NCBI GenBank assembly: GCA_027886175.1
Contig: JAJNNQ010000098.1
Span: 186,001-250,000, forward strand
Direction: 5' to 3'
Source of the DNA: Phylloscopus collybita
Taxonomy: Eukaryota; Chordata; Aves; Passeriformes; Phylloscopidae
Length of the DNA: 64,000 nt
Of this stretch, positions 41,128 to 55,600 are shown piece after piece. A program made the translations under genes and the position numbers. Each line of letters starts with the position of its first letter. Position 1 is the stretch's first letter. The notes below the pieces were generated by a model that searched no databases, was not told the DNA's origin, and saw nothing but the letters and a program-made list of their open reading frames with translations.

Positions 41128-44100
41128 GTACTGGCCGCCGTGCAGTGGCCCCTTCCCCGCCCTTCCAGAGGCCCCCGGTGCCGAAGGTATCGAGAAGTGG
41201 CCCCCTAAAGTCCGCTGTGCTCCCCTTCTTTGTTCACAGTGCCCTGCTCCTGCTTCTCTTGCTGCTCCGGCACCCCCCACCCCCATTTCCGTCGCCGTCT
41301 CACTGAGAGGGGAGCCCTGGGGCTTCCCCCACACACCTCCCTTCGGCCTAGCCACGGGGACACGTACTTTCTCCCACCCCACGCACCTAGGGGCTTAGGG
41401 GCCACCGCATGGAGATGAGCTGCGTAGGGGGGCTGGCAACTGCACTTTTCCTTAGATGAGCAGTCATGTTTCTGGGCTACGGACCTGTGCCCAAGTAAGG
41501 GTATGATGTAGCGTTGTAGCCTGCTTGCAACGTTTCTGTCTGTCCCTCCCTCCCTTTCTGTGCCCACACATCTGTATGTATGTGTTTTAGCCATTTGTTC
41601 ATCTGGCTGCAGGTGTTCTCATTCTTTCCCTTACAGAAGAATTCTCTGACTCTGGGATAAAGGTTTCACAAAAAAATAAAGCCATCCCAACAGTAACATA
41701 AAGCATTATTTGTTGATTACCTTTTTCAGGTAGATCCAGATTATGTTTTCAGTAAATTTAGGAGCTAATCTATAAACATGGATTTTGAAAATGTGGTTTA
41801 AAAACACTGTTTCATTTGATTATTTTTTAAAATTGTGTACAAAAATGATAGTTTAGTGTCTAAGTATTGTTAAAAATAGTGATTTCTTCCATTTACTGAC
41901 CTTTAGAGTCTTGCCTTTACATATAAAATCCCTGAGAAAAACCCAAAAGCAGCAAGAATATCATAAGAAAACTTACTCATTTCTCAGGTTAGCTCTTAGA
42001 AAACATGTTTTCATGGGGAAAGAGAGGGCTCTCTTTCATCCTTTTTTTGGTCACCTTCACATGAACATTGATTGTGTTCACTTTCTGTCATGTAGAAAAG
42101 TGCCTAGAGTTTGCTCAAGTGAAAGCTTTATCCATATTAAATATATATATTTGAAGTATAGGATGATAGAATGGTTTAGGTTGGAAGGGATCTTAAAGAC
42201 CATTTAGTTCCACCCTCCTGCCATGGGCCAGGACACTTTCCACTAGACCAGGTTGCTCCAAGCCCCATCCAACCTGGCCTTGAACACTTCTGGGGAGGGG
42301 TCAGCCTGTGCCAGGGCCTCACCACCCTCACAGGGGAGAATTTCTTCCTAATATCCAATCTAAACCTGCTCTTTCAGTTTGAAGTCATTCCCCCTTATCC
42401 TATCACTCCATGACCTTGTAAAAACTCCCCCTCTGGCTTTTTCATAGGTCCCCACCAGGTACTAAAAGGCCACCATAAGGTCTCCCCAGAGCCTTCTATT
42501 CTCCAGACTGAACAATCCCAACTCTCTCAACCCGTCTCCATAGCAGAGGTGCTTCTGCCCTCTGATCATCTTCATGGCCCTCCTCTGGACTTGTTCCAAC
42601 AGGTCCACATCTTTGTTGTGTTGGAGGCCCCAGAACTGGATGCAGTACTCCAGGTGTGGTCTCACAAAAGCAGCATAGAGGGGCAGAATCACCTCCCTTG
42701 CCCTGCTGGTCATGCCTTTTTTGATATAGCCCAGGACAGCATTGGCTTTCTGGGCTGCAAGTGCACATTACCAGCTCATGTTGAGTTTCTTGTCAACCAA
42801 CACCCCCAAGTCTTACTCCCCAGGGCTGCTCTCGACTCATTCTCTGCCCAACCTGTACTTGTGCTTGAGATTGCCCCAACCCAGGTTCAGGACCTTGCAC
42901 CTGGCCTTGTTGACCTTCATGAGGTTCCCACAAGCCCATCTCTCAAGCCTCTCCAGGTCCCTCTGGATGGCATCCCTTCCTTCCAGCGTGTTGACTGCAC
43001 CACACAGCTCTGTCATCAATGAACTTGCTGAGGGTGCCCTTGATCCCACTGTTCATGTCACCAACAAAGATGTTAAACAGCACTGGTCCCAGTACTGACC
43101 CCTGGGGAAGGTCACTTGTCACCAGTCTCCATTTAGACATTGAGCTGTTGACCACAACTCTTTGAGTGTGACCATCCAGTCAGTTCTTTATCCACTGAGT
43201 GGTCCATCTGTCTAATCTATGTCTCTGCAGTTTAGAGACAAGGATTTTGTGTGGGACAGTGTCAAATGCTTTGCACAATCCAGGTAGATGATACTAGCTG
43301 GTCTTCCCTCATCCACCACTGCTGTAACCCTATCGTAGAAGGCCACCAAATTTTTCAGGTAGGACATACCTATAGAAGCGTTTCTTGTTGCCCTTGATGT
43401 CCCTGGCCAGTTTTAATTCTCTCAGGGCTTTTGCTTTCCTAACCTGATCCCTAGCTGCTCGGGCAATCTGTCTTCCTCTCAGGCTACCTGTCCCTTCTAC
43501 GCTCTGTAGGCTTCCTTTTTTGTGTTTGAGTTTGTCCAGGAGCTCCTTGTTCATCCATGCAGGTGTCTTCTGGCAATTTTGCCTGATTTCCTCTTTATTG
43601 GGATGTATCCCTCCTGAGCTTGGAGGAAAGTATATTTATAGTATAAGTAAAAGTATATTTAAAGTCCAAAAAGTGATGTATTCATTTCTGTGTACTTTGT
43701 GTGACATACATACTATTTTAGTGGTTTCTAAGAAAAACCATTAACAAAAACCATTTATCAAAAATTTTTCAGAACACCTGCAACAGGCAAGAATCCCGTC
43801 TGGATCACAAGAAAAAGTTTCAGTTCCTGATTTTGGACCAGAAATGGCTGAATCTCAGGTGGCTGTGGCTCCTGTGGTAACATCAAAGTTGTCTGTTAAA
43901 GCACCTGAGTTTTATCCATCAGGATATAACCAGAACTTTGCAGTGAGTGTTAGTCTTCTCTTCGTATATGCAAATTTACTTATGTTCAGTTTAACAATGT
44001 TTCTTGTGCTCTTGTGTATCAGATAACTTGAATGCTGCATTTGCTGAAGATTTCAAAAATTTGGATGATAACTTCCAGAGACAGTCAGAATGTTGTGATA

Positions 44101-47100
44101 AGTGAATATACTGTGAGAGCCTTTAGTATTTTGCTTGAAGTTTGCTCCAGATAACTACATTCCTTATTGATTACACCCAACATCAGCGTAAGCTCTTTTT
44201 CACAACTACCACTGTCATAGTTACATCTGCACTGCATTTTCATTAAAAGCTTAGCTGCACTTTTATTCAGATTGCATGGGTTTTTGAAGCAAGTGTGGGA
44301 GAAAAATTGAACTTTAGCTTTTCTAAGTATAGCCTTTACCTTTCCTAAATTTACTGTGCCATGGGTATGATTTGCCATGACTGCCTAACTTTATGTACCA
44401 TCGTGTCTTCTAATTCCTTCAGGGATACTGTATCACCAGAGGGCAAAAAAGTAGGTTTGGGCTCATTCCCAGCAGCATACCTAGAATGAAATATATTTGC
44501 AGCCAGACTAAGGGTAATCCCCGATCCATATTGTACATTCACCACATAATAAAAGTTGGTACTTCTTATTTTCTACTCTTGATGTCTTCCATATTGTTGC
44601 TACAGTAATTCTACTCTAGGGAAGATCTATGTGAATTCTTGGCATATCTTTTTGTTATGCAGGCAGATAAACTGGCACTGGTATAAGTAGGTGGAAACTA
44701 TTGCTTTTACAAATACAATCAAATGATAATTAACAATTATACTGAAACAAATATATTTTGAATAACTTAGGGAAAAATACTTGATTTGAATGCTAAACAT
44801 GGTGGTTTGGAATTTTGAAGGGTTTTTTTTCTCACCAGTAAAATCAATGTTATCTAGATGTTACCAGCTTTGCCAGCTTACTGAATAAAATCACCATCTT
44901 AAATAATAAAAGCCTATAATCATATAAAACCATTGACAAATGCCAGTACAAACATGCTTCTGTGAATGGATAATCTAGGAGGAAAAAATACTACTTTGCC
45001 CCAGTACATGTTACGTGGCTTCTATGAATAAAGAAAAAATGCCATTTGGGATGGCATGAGTGTGCATATGTATAATTACAAAGTTTTGAGTCCAGCAATG
45101 TTGCTTTTCAGCTGTTTTGCAAAAACACACAGGTATGTTGGAGGAATATGTTATGAATACAGGTGACTCATCTGTTAACAAAAATAACTCCTAAAATGAT
45201 AGCAAAACCTAGAACATTTATTTGGAAGTATGTTGTAGGAACCCTAATCTGATCAGAGTATACTAGGGATAGAATAGTGATATTTCAGACTTGTTAGTCC
45301 TTCACTATTACCAAGTTTGGGGATTTTTTTTTGTTTGTTAGTTTTTGTTGGTTTTTGGAGGTTTTTTATTTGTTGTTTGTTTGTTGTTGGTTTTTTTTTT
45401 TTTTTACTTTAGTAGCTGAATTAATTTTGTAAACTGGGTCCACCTGCAATAAAAATAAGGAATTTACCACACTTTACTATTACACAGATTTTTCACCATG
45501 GGTTTTAAAATTTGAAACATGGAAGTTTTGAGAAAATTCAGTTTTACTTATGAGTAATACTTGGCTTTCATTTATAATGTTCCCTGAAATTTTTAGATCT
45601 GAAAATTCATGTTTTTTGCTATTTATTAAACATTTATTGTTTTAGAAATAACGTGTTGGTTGATTCCTTGTTTGATTGTACATTACTGTAATTACTATGT
45701 GTGTCCATATAACATGTGATTGTTAGATTATTTAATCTCCAGTTAGTTCTGATACTCAAAATTATCAGCTATCTGTGAAGATACTTTTAAGGGCTACAGC
45801 ATCCAAGGCATACTAGATTTTTCAGAAAAATCTTTACCAGGACTTTGGGGAGGAAAGATCTCTGTCAGATTCTGTTTGCATACAGCTGTCCATCCCATTG
45901 GAAGTTGTGGATATCTACAGTAGAACTGGTGACTAGATTGAGGTTTGGATTGCCAGTAGGAAATGTCAGACTTGTTCTCTGACATGGATATATGAGAATA
46001 ATATGACTTTTACTCTATCAGAAGGGCATAATGATCTCAATTAATAGTTTTGGGAGTGATATTTGTATTATCTTAGGTGGAATTTCCCCTCCACCTCCTA
46101 TTTTTTTTTCTTCAACTAATTTCCAAAAGGATGCTAAGCAGCCTCACTAGTGGGGTTTATACTTTTAGTCAAACATTAAGGTGCCAATTAAATCACCCAT
46201 TCATGTCATGTGAGGTTTGTACCTGGAACAGTCTTTATAGCTAATTTTGCATTAACTATTGTATACTTGCTGAGTAGGTATAATCTGAAGATGAAAATGC
46301 AAAACTTAGTTGATATAGTACGTGGTTCTATCTCCATTGTTAAAGTTTTAAATCTGCCAGTGAGAAACATGAGGGGTTTATGTCTAGAAGTTACTGGACT
46401 AAATCTAATTAGGTTTTGAGTGCTCCTTATTTAGCAATATACAACATATAATAAAGTTTGAATTATTATTTTTTTCTCTCCCGTTTGTTCTGTTCCCTGG
46501 CATAATTACTAAAACCTAGACTGCCTTTGATGTTATATAATTAGTAGAGGTGGATGAATGTGGTGCTGAATTTGGCCTCTGTGGTTAGCCTTTTAATTAC
46601 AAAATGGGAAGAGGAGTATGAATGCGAGGACACCAGTATACCAAATGGGATTGGAGTCCCTTGCAGAACAAGGACATTTCCTCCAAGAGTGAATTTTTAT
46701 CAGGTGAGGATGAGAGGAATATGCTTTCCTCTCTACTAAATGAGGATCTCATAACAACCTGATGGCTTTCAGAAAGAGCATCTTCCTGTACTAGCTACAG
46801 CAGCTGCATCCCCTGCAACTTGGCTGGAGAGTTTTCAAACAGGTTGTTTGAAGAGTTACTAGTTGTGCTGTATGTGACTAACCTGAAGCTGTTGCACAAT
46901 AGTCATAGTTCTGTGGACCAAAATAGTTTGTTGTACACAACTCTTACTGAACTATTTGAAATTGTCTAGTAAAATTTGATTTCCTTTAGAGAAATAGAAT
47001 ATTTAGCAAGTTAGAGGCTTGTTAACTTTTATTCTTTGTCTTCATAAGCTCTAAACCATTAGAATCATAGAATAATTTAGGTTGGAAAGGACCTCTGAAG

Positions 47101-50100
47101 TTCCTCTGGTCTGATCCCAACTCAGAGTAAAATCAACTTGGATCAGGTTGTTGAAGGCTTTATCCTTATGAGTAATAATAATTTGCCACCATTTCCTTAA
47201 ATCCATTTTTTTTTTCCTATTTCTGCTGGGCCACATTAACTTTGTCTTCAGTATTATTCACTGGGCAAATATTCTACTTAATTAAACAGCATACAAAACC
47301 TTTCTAGTTTTTCTTCTGTTATATTGATGTGTCCCTCATTAGTTTGTTGTCTACTCTTACAACATGGGTCTTTAAAGAATTTTTGAAAATCTGAATTTTT
47401 CCCCACACATTCTGTGCAGGTTGTGAAATTAATGCCAATACTTGATTTTCAGCAATGTGTATCTGTCTTTCTCCACAGTTCATATCCAGAGCTTTTATCT
47501 TTCACAGATCCATGTTGCTTTGCAGTAGAGAATGAGGCATTTTGAAGACAGAAAGTAGAGGATATCCCCTCATTAAGGGAGGGATGGTGGGGAGAGGGAG
47601 AATGTAATTATAAACATTATCAGTGTATTTATGTCCACTAAGTATAGAAAAAGTGGTTATCATTTTTAGCTTGATTTTTTCATTACAGTAGATATATTTA
47701 AATCTTTTTCACATTTAATAGTAGATCAGTTGAGAATTCTGATATCTTGTATGTTACCCTTATGTCTCGAGTCACTAATTATGTCAGCTCTAGCAGTTCC
47801 CTCTTCAGGTTCCTGCTTGCTCTTCTGAGATCTCATGAGATACTTTTCACAATCTTTTGTACAGTATGAAAAGGGGAATTATTGGTTGTAGGAGACGGAA
47901 GGGAGGGAGGTGAGGAGTGATCTCTGGAGTCCAGGGCAGCTCTTGAAGCATGCGGTTTATTGCATAGGTCATGGGTACAAGAGCTTTGCTTAAGCTGCCA
48001 GCCACAGCTTGAAGCGTGCCTGAAAGAGAGCTAAGTTCCTGTTACAGTACATTATACCTTTTTCTGTGTTGAATATTCTGATTTACAGTAACCAACCATT
48101 ACAAGATACAAATCCTACAGAATCTACATACAGCCTATAGGAACTACTACATTACCATACCGCTCTGCATACTAAACCTTAAAAGCTAATTTCTAGGCTC
48201 CTTTTCCCTGCCACATTGGCAGGGTCTCTCCCCCTTGGACCCTTGGTATCCCTTTGTTTGCTAAGGGTATTGCTCAATCGACAGGAATCTTGCCTTCAGC
48301 TGACTTAATCCTTGTCTTCCTGTTACACAGTAACTAGTGGCTTGGCATCATATATCTCAAAGCTCGCTTTCATTTCTATTTCGCTTATAGGTTTTATACT
48401 CTTAGAATCTTTTGCCAGGCAATCATATTTGTAAGGCTCTCCTGTTTCATCTTCTCCAGCAATTGGTACTGTGTTATTACTAGTTACATCACAAAGTATG
48501 TTGCTTCCTATGCTATTCCTCTCATATACTAGCATTGTAATTATCCAGGACAACAATGACTTTAGAGACTGTTACATGCATTCATTTTTGAATAGACAAA
48601 ATTAGTGGGTTGCTCCTGATTGAATGCCAGGCACCCACCAAAGCCTCTCTCTCCCTCCCCTCTGCAGCTGAACAGGGGAGAGAAAATATAATAAATGTTC
48701 ATGAGTTGAGGAAAAGACCAGGAGATCACTCACCGAATACTGTCCATGAGCAAAACAGGCTTGAATTAGAGATATGAATTTAATTTATTACTAACAAAAA
48801 TCAGAGCAGGGTAATGAGAAGTAAAATAAGACCTTAAAAACACCTTCCCTCCCTTTCCCAGCTCTACCTTCTCCACCCCCATCAGAACAGGGAGACCGGA
48901 ATGGGGGTTATGGTCGGTTCATCGCCCATTGTTCCTGCCACTGCTCTGGGAGAGGAGTCAGTCTTTCCTTTGCTCCAGCATGGAGTCCCTCCCATGGGAG
49001 ACAGTTCTCCATGAACTTCTCCAGTGTGAGTCCACCCCACAGGCAACAGCTCTCCCCAAACTGCTCCACTGTGGGTCACTCTTAAACAGGGTCAGTCCTT
49101 CAGGCACAGCCTGCTCCAGTGTGGGTCCCCCATGGGGTCACAAGTCCTACAAGGAAACTCGCTCCAGTGTGGACTCCTCTCTCTATGGGTCCGTAGGTCC
49201 CTGCCAGGACTCTGCTGCAGCACAGGCATCTCACAGGGTCACAGCCTCCTCTCAGGGAGCCCCTGCTCTGGCATGGGCTCTTCCAGAAGCTGCAGGTGGA
49301 TCTCTGTATCCCTGCGGCCCTCCCTGGGCTGCAGGGGCACAGCTACTTCACCATGGTCTTCACCATGGGCTGCAGGGGAATCTCAGCTCCAGTGCCTGGA
49401 GCACCCCCTGCCCCTCCTTCTGCACTGACCTTGGTATCTGCAGAGTTTTTCCTCTCATATATTCTCACTCCACTGTCCTCTGGCCCCAATTACATCTGCG
49501 CAATAACTTTTTTTCTTAGCTATGTTATCCCTGAGGCATCACTGCCATCTCTGATTGACCCAGCCTTGGCCAGCGGCAAGTCCATCCCGGAGCTGGCTGG
49601 CATTGGCTCTGCCAGACATGGGGGAAGCTTCCAGCAGCTTCTCACAGAAGTTACCTCTGCAGTTCCCCCTGCTACCAAAACCTGGCCACACAAACCCAGT
49701 AGAGCAGCTTTCTGTTCCATCAGCAGGAGCATAAACATTGATAAAGTATGCATTATTTCCTGCCTGTATTTTATACATGGGAACATTACACTGCATTGTA
49801 TTTTTGTAATTTCTCTCCCTCCTGCATATTTTGGAGCACTTTTGCACTCTAGGTAAGCTCAAAGTATTTTGTTTCCAAATTTTAATTATTTTTTCTTCTA
49901 CAGTTCATATAGCTATAGCACAGTTTGTGTGTGCATCAGGAAAGGGTGTTGAGCCTCAGTTTGGTAATTTTATTCTTAGCAGGTATACTTATGTGTTAGT
50001 TTGTTAATTAATCTTAGTCAACTTGGCAAACTAATTTATTTTTAATGTCTTTTGATGTGTTTTGCTGGGACACCTTAATCTCTATTAAAACATGTTACCT

Positions 50101-52586
50101 AGTTCTTGACTACTAGAGTTTTTTGATGCAGAGGTCTATATTTGCTAAAAATGTTTAAGTGAAATGCGTAATAAAGATCACTATCAAGTATGCAGAGCAT
50201 CAGAAGTTACTCAAGACTAAGGGCTATATGGTTACTTCTGGAGATAGTGTGACAACTTTATTTAAGGTTCCTTTTAAATAGCTGGTATATTCTTTCACTG
50301 CTATAGGATTCTTTCTTTGAAGATGAATATGATGGCTATCTGACTTTGGCAGAATATGTACAAGACTTTCTAAATCACCTCGCCGAGCAACCAGGTTGTT
50401 TTGAAACTGAAATTGAGCAGTTTGCCGAAACAGTGAATGGCTGGGTCACTGCAGATGAAACTTTGCAAGAACTTGTTGAACTCATATATCAACAGGTAGC
50501 CTGTGTATTCTGTCTTAACATGGATGTTATGCCTCTGTTACCTAGTGTGCAAGATATGCATGCTAGTATTATTTGTTATATCATTGTGCCTACATAGTAT
50601 TTAATGTTTTGATTTTTTCTTTTTAGACTGAAATGTATAGGGAAAGATTTTTATCAATTAACTGTAATGATAGCTCAAGTGAGATATACTTTGCTGGTTG
50701 ATAAATTTCCCTAATTTACTCTGTTTCCTTTGTTGTGTATTTGAATCTCTCAGGTCACATACTAGAGTTGAAATTACAGCAGTTCACTAAAGAAGTTATA
50801 TTTGAATTGCTGGATTTACATAGCAGAGACTGTCAGTTGTACATTTTTATTCTATCCTACAAAAATATTCTTCATAATAGATATTTTTTGTTCTTTTGTA
50901 TTTAAAAAAATATACCTACTTTGGGAAATGCTCTTTTTACTGACAGGCTTTGTTCTTCATTTGGTATTATAGCTATTTCAGAACATCATAATTAGAAAAA
51001 AGGAAAGCTAGTCTGCTGGTAACTAGGTCTAGTCCTATTGATGGTCATGGAAATGAGGACGGAGACCTTGAGCTGAACTCTGTACTAATTGGGGAGAGCC
51101 ATTGGAAAAAACAGCTTAATCTGTGTTGCTTAGCAAATGAGCTGCTGCTACTGTCTTCTGGGCTTGCTACAGAACATGAAATCACACTTCTGCTTGCTAT
51201 TTATGACATTAGGTATCTCCCATTATCCTGAGTTGCTTTCAAATTCTACATTGAAGAATGTAAATTTTATGCACCTTTTAAGTGCAGATACTTGCAGATT
51301 TTTTTTACTGTGAAATAATCTGGGGTATGTAGAACCTGCATGATTGTGACACATTGTGTAGTCTTAAGAACTGTAGAATCTTAAGTTTCTTACTATAATA
51401 CAGAATTGATACACATTTAATTCAGAACAGTTTAGTTAGACATTAAGATTACTTGTGCTGTGTTTGGCAGCATATTTTTTTCATCCTTTATTTGGACACA
51501 TGGAGAAAAGTTAATAAAAGATGAAAGTATTCCTTATAACTTTATTTGAAGAAGCTTCATAGATGTTTAATAAATTGACTCTTGTTTAATATAAGTATTT
51601 TAATATTGCCTCTTTCTCTCCTTCTATTTAAAACAAGTCCAATGTTAGGGTTGGATGTGCCTTTCTTAACTGAGAAGCATTGAGTGTTATCAGTCTGAAA
51701 AATAACAATTTTTCTGAAAAATAAAACTTAGCTCAGTGCAAAATGCTGTCCTGATATCCAAAAGCACATGATTTCAGCTTCATTGTATGTCAGGATATGA
51801 CAGTGTTTGAGTGTCAGTCAACTATGCTTATTCTTCTGTCTTGAGCCTCTGCTCAAGTATTTGTTTTTACTTGTCCTGGTTTATCTCAAAACTTAATTTA
51901 AATATGCTGAAGTGTGTTTATAAGCATCTGCATCAGTGATGTTTGAGCAGATCTACAGATGCTAGGTTTGTGAAGGAAAAAAGGCTAAAATAAAAGAAAC
52001 CAAAATCCTGTACAATCTTCCCTTCATCTGGGTATTAGGTATCTTAGCCTGTCTGTAAGAATTATATAGTTCCCCCTGTTCTTAATCCATTTATGTCTTG
52101 ACAAAATGAAGTGCCAATTAGCTTGTTTTCCAAAAGATGAACACTGACTTCATAGCTTAAGAGTCTTGACTATTGTGTAGTTAGTATGGTGTACTGTTGC
52201 TGTTACAGCAAGCAAAATTTCTCAAGATTGTATTGGTAGGCTGTTCTTCATGCTTAGATTTTGACTTTTTTTGAAGTTGGAGATAAACTGGGATTGCAAA
52301 GCAACAATAATTCAGGGAAGACATCATTGTACTATAATGACTGGTTAGTAAGATATGAGATTTATTTATTTATTTATTTATTTATTTATGTCTCTGTGCT
52401 ATGCCAGGTTAGAATACCCCAAATGGCATTGTTTCAGTATTTGATGTAACCACAAATACAGAGCAACTAATTGAGAAGATAATGGTTTAAAAAAAATACA
52501 GATGACCTGTATGGTGGTTTGTTTTGGTGGGATTTTGTTGGTTTGTTTTTTGTGTTTTGTGGTGGTTTTAGGGGTTTTTGTTTGTG

Positions 52587-52618
<32 letters not shown>

Positions 52619-55600
52619 GTTGAGGTTGGTTTTGGGTTTGTTTGTTTGTTTTTTTTCCTTAGGAAAGAGAAGTGTAATTTAAGTGACATATTTTGCCTTA
52701 TAAAAAGGGGGCCGACCTCTTCTAGTCCAAGCAACTGATTGAACTAAAGCACCAAAAAGCTTGTTAGCTATTTCACATGCCTTTTACTGGAAACTAAAGT
52801 TGATTTGACTTTCCTAATTACTCAAATTTGTTGTATCTTTCAAAGATATCTCAGTTCTTTCCAGCAGTGTAATGCCCATAGTAGAGTTATGTTTAGTGCA
52901 TATTTTCCTCTGCCTGTAGAAGGTAAGTAGCTAAAATGCATTGACATAATGGCAAGATGCTTTTTCAAACATGTTAGAAGAAGAAGCACGCAAACATTTA
53001 TAGCACTGATAGATGTAAAAGGAATGATAAAGCCAAAGGAAAAGTTTAATTATTCTTAGTATCCATGGGGTAATTTTTTGGCAGAGCTGATCAAATTACT
53101 TAGACCACAGCCTCTTTTCACTGAAGCTATATCTGAGAAATAATATCAAATTCAAGTCTTGTTAGAAGAGAGCTCAAAACAAATGAGCAGTAATAAATTG
53201 CCAAAACAAGGGAATGTTCTGCTTTAAGTTCTAAGAGAGGTTGAATGTAAACACTAATGGATTCCAAATTACTTTTACCACCTCTTGGAATTTTCAAGTA
53301 TCAGTTTCAAAGCAAAATATTTTTCAGACAGTGTATAACTTGTTGTGGAATTTCGTTGCCACCACCTGTTTTTAGATTATAAAAGTGTAAATATTCAAAG
53401 TAACAGGATTTGTTTTAGAAAGGAGGACTTATCAAGAACTATTAACTGTAATGATACAGTTTTAAAATCTGAATCAGAAGTTTGCTATTCTGCAGTTTGC
53501 TGGAGCATGTACAGGAGAAAGTATTTATCTTTACTTACCATGTTCTTGTACTGTTTCCCTGAGCGTTCCTTATTGCCAAAAATAAAAATCTGGCATAAAT
53601 AGCTCTTAGATGGAATGAAGGTGATATATTTATTTTAACACACTGTTTGGTCCTTAAAAAACGTCTTAATGTTCACTCTTGGTTTTGTTTTGTTTTTTGG
53701 TTTTGTTGTGGTTTTTTTTTTTATTAACAGTTTGAAAGTGACTTTCAGATACTCTTTGGTGTAGGTCACAATGGAGGAGTAGAATTGAGAACAAATGGCA
53801 CAATGCTGGTTATTTTCTTAAAGCCACAAAATCAGTATAATGAACTTCAAAGTGCTGAAATGCATATAGCAAAGTGTCTATGAGAGAAAAATTAACATGA
53901 GAAATAGTAATTAATCTTCTTCAATTGTCTAGTCAACTGTTGTTAAAGACAGATTTTCAAAAATCTCTTAAAGATATTTTCTGATAACCTAATCATGACT
54001 GCTATGAATAATTTATTTTTCCACTTTTATTTTGGAAGGCCACATCTGTCCCAAATTTTTCTTACATGGGAGCACGGTTGTGTAACTATCTCTCTCACCA
54101 TCTAACCATTAGTTCACAAAGTGGGAGCTTTCGGCAGTTGTTACTTCAAAGGTCAGTATCAGTGTGTCATTTTAAGCCTGTTACTTTCTCAGGTTGTCTT
54201 CCTTTTTTGTATGTAACTCTTAACATAGTGTGCATATTTAAAATAGAAATCTAGTGTTGAATTAGTATTTACATAATCTCCGAGGGTCCAGCCCTGTTCA
54301 GGAGTGCTGGCTTAAAAATAATTAGCGGGACCGCATGATCGGTGTGCCTTGTAACTCAAAAAGGTTTAATAAAATAGTACAAAATAATACAGAAACAGCA
54401 AAGATCAAAGCCGTGCACAGTGTAAGGACAGCTCCTACACCTGCTACAGCACCCCGAAAATGCCACGAGACCCTTTGTTCTGTCACCTTTTCTACCTAAC
54501 GGTTGAGGATGGGATGTATTGGCAAACTACCAATAGGAAGGGATACAGGTTTTTGACAGACAGTACCAAAGGCAAACAGGTGCTCCTCTCCTGGTACTGA
54601 GCCAATTACAAAGAGAGAAACACAGAACTTTCTGGCTAAACTTTGTAAAATGTCCAAAGGGAAACCGAAACCCTTTCCTTATACAGAACTACCCACTCGG
54701 GAGTGGGGGGTGCATTACTACAATCTAGATTGAGGATTATTAAAGCATAGGTATCTAACACATATATTTTTAAATTTTTATATTTTTAATATGAAAATAG
54801 GACTCCAAGTTCTGTAGGCTCCTTTCAGTTGAGTATATTGTACTGATACCAAGTTATAGGGTAAATTCAAAAGGTAGTCAACTTTAAATGTATACTAAAT
54901 GCATATATATGTACTGTCTTTGTCCTTTGACTCTTGCCAGGGCTTATTTCATTGTGGTTTTTTTCTTTAATTACTTTTCTGGCTGGAGTTGCTGTGAAAA
55001 GTTTATTTGTTGGTTTGCTAACTGACTTTACACCTATGATGCATAAAATCCAGAAGGATAAATTTCATCAATTTTCAGTTACTACAGAATTTGGGGGATT
55101 AAGGTTTAATAATGATTAGACTTCACAGTTGACAAAAATGCAACATTTTTTAAATGGATGTATTTCCTTTTAAATCTTACTGTATGACACTTGAAGGAAT
55201 AGTACTCTTTAATATTTCAGAATTCTTTGGAAATTAGTCTTTTTCTTTAAGGACTTTTGTCTTCCTAAGTTCCAGACTTGATTCTTACTTTAAAAGTTTC
55301 ACTTAGTCCACCTATGTTTAGGAGTAAAGGCATAATAAAAGAACACAGTTGTTGAATACTAAAAAATTTCCTCACTGTGATGTTATCCTAATCATCACTG
55401 TTTGCATTTATATCTAAATTTTGCTTCTGTCACTTAAAATGGTAGGATAAAGACTTTATCGAATAAATGTAAAGGCATCTAAAACAATGTGGGCAGCACC
55501 CTGAAAGGGGGAAAACATCTTTCAGAGTGCACCTATTTTATTTCTGTTGATGTTTTTCTGCCCATGTTAAACTTCCCGGACCCATATTCTAATATATAAA

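Larger units (their letters stand above)
50496..54038 (+). other. PAIP1 intron 3
   Basis: AT-rich sequence without recognised elements, apart from a TTTA microsatellite (52360-52389) and a T/G-rich low-complexity block with a poly-T run (52502-52670). Confidence 0.65.

Noticed and set aside
40658..41382. Minus-strand frames of 139-152 codons over the PAIP1 promoter and exon 1
   Set aside because: Expected by chance in a CpG island with few stops; no conserved domain visible.
42549..43098. Frames of 118-157 codons on the + strand in PAIP1 intron 1
   Set aside because: Antisense of CR1 ORF2.
48929..49856. Frames of 186-196 codons in PAIP1 intron 2
   Set aside because: They lie in a solo LTR also present at 11992-13015, where the frames are not kept.
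52502..52738. Val/Phe/Gly-rich 78-codon frame
   Set aside because: Translation of T/G low-complexity DNA.
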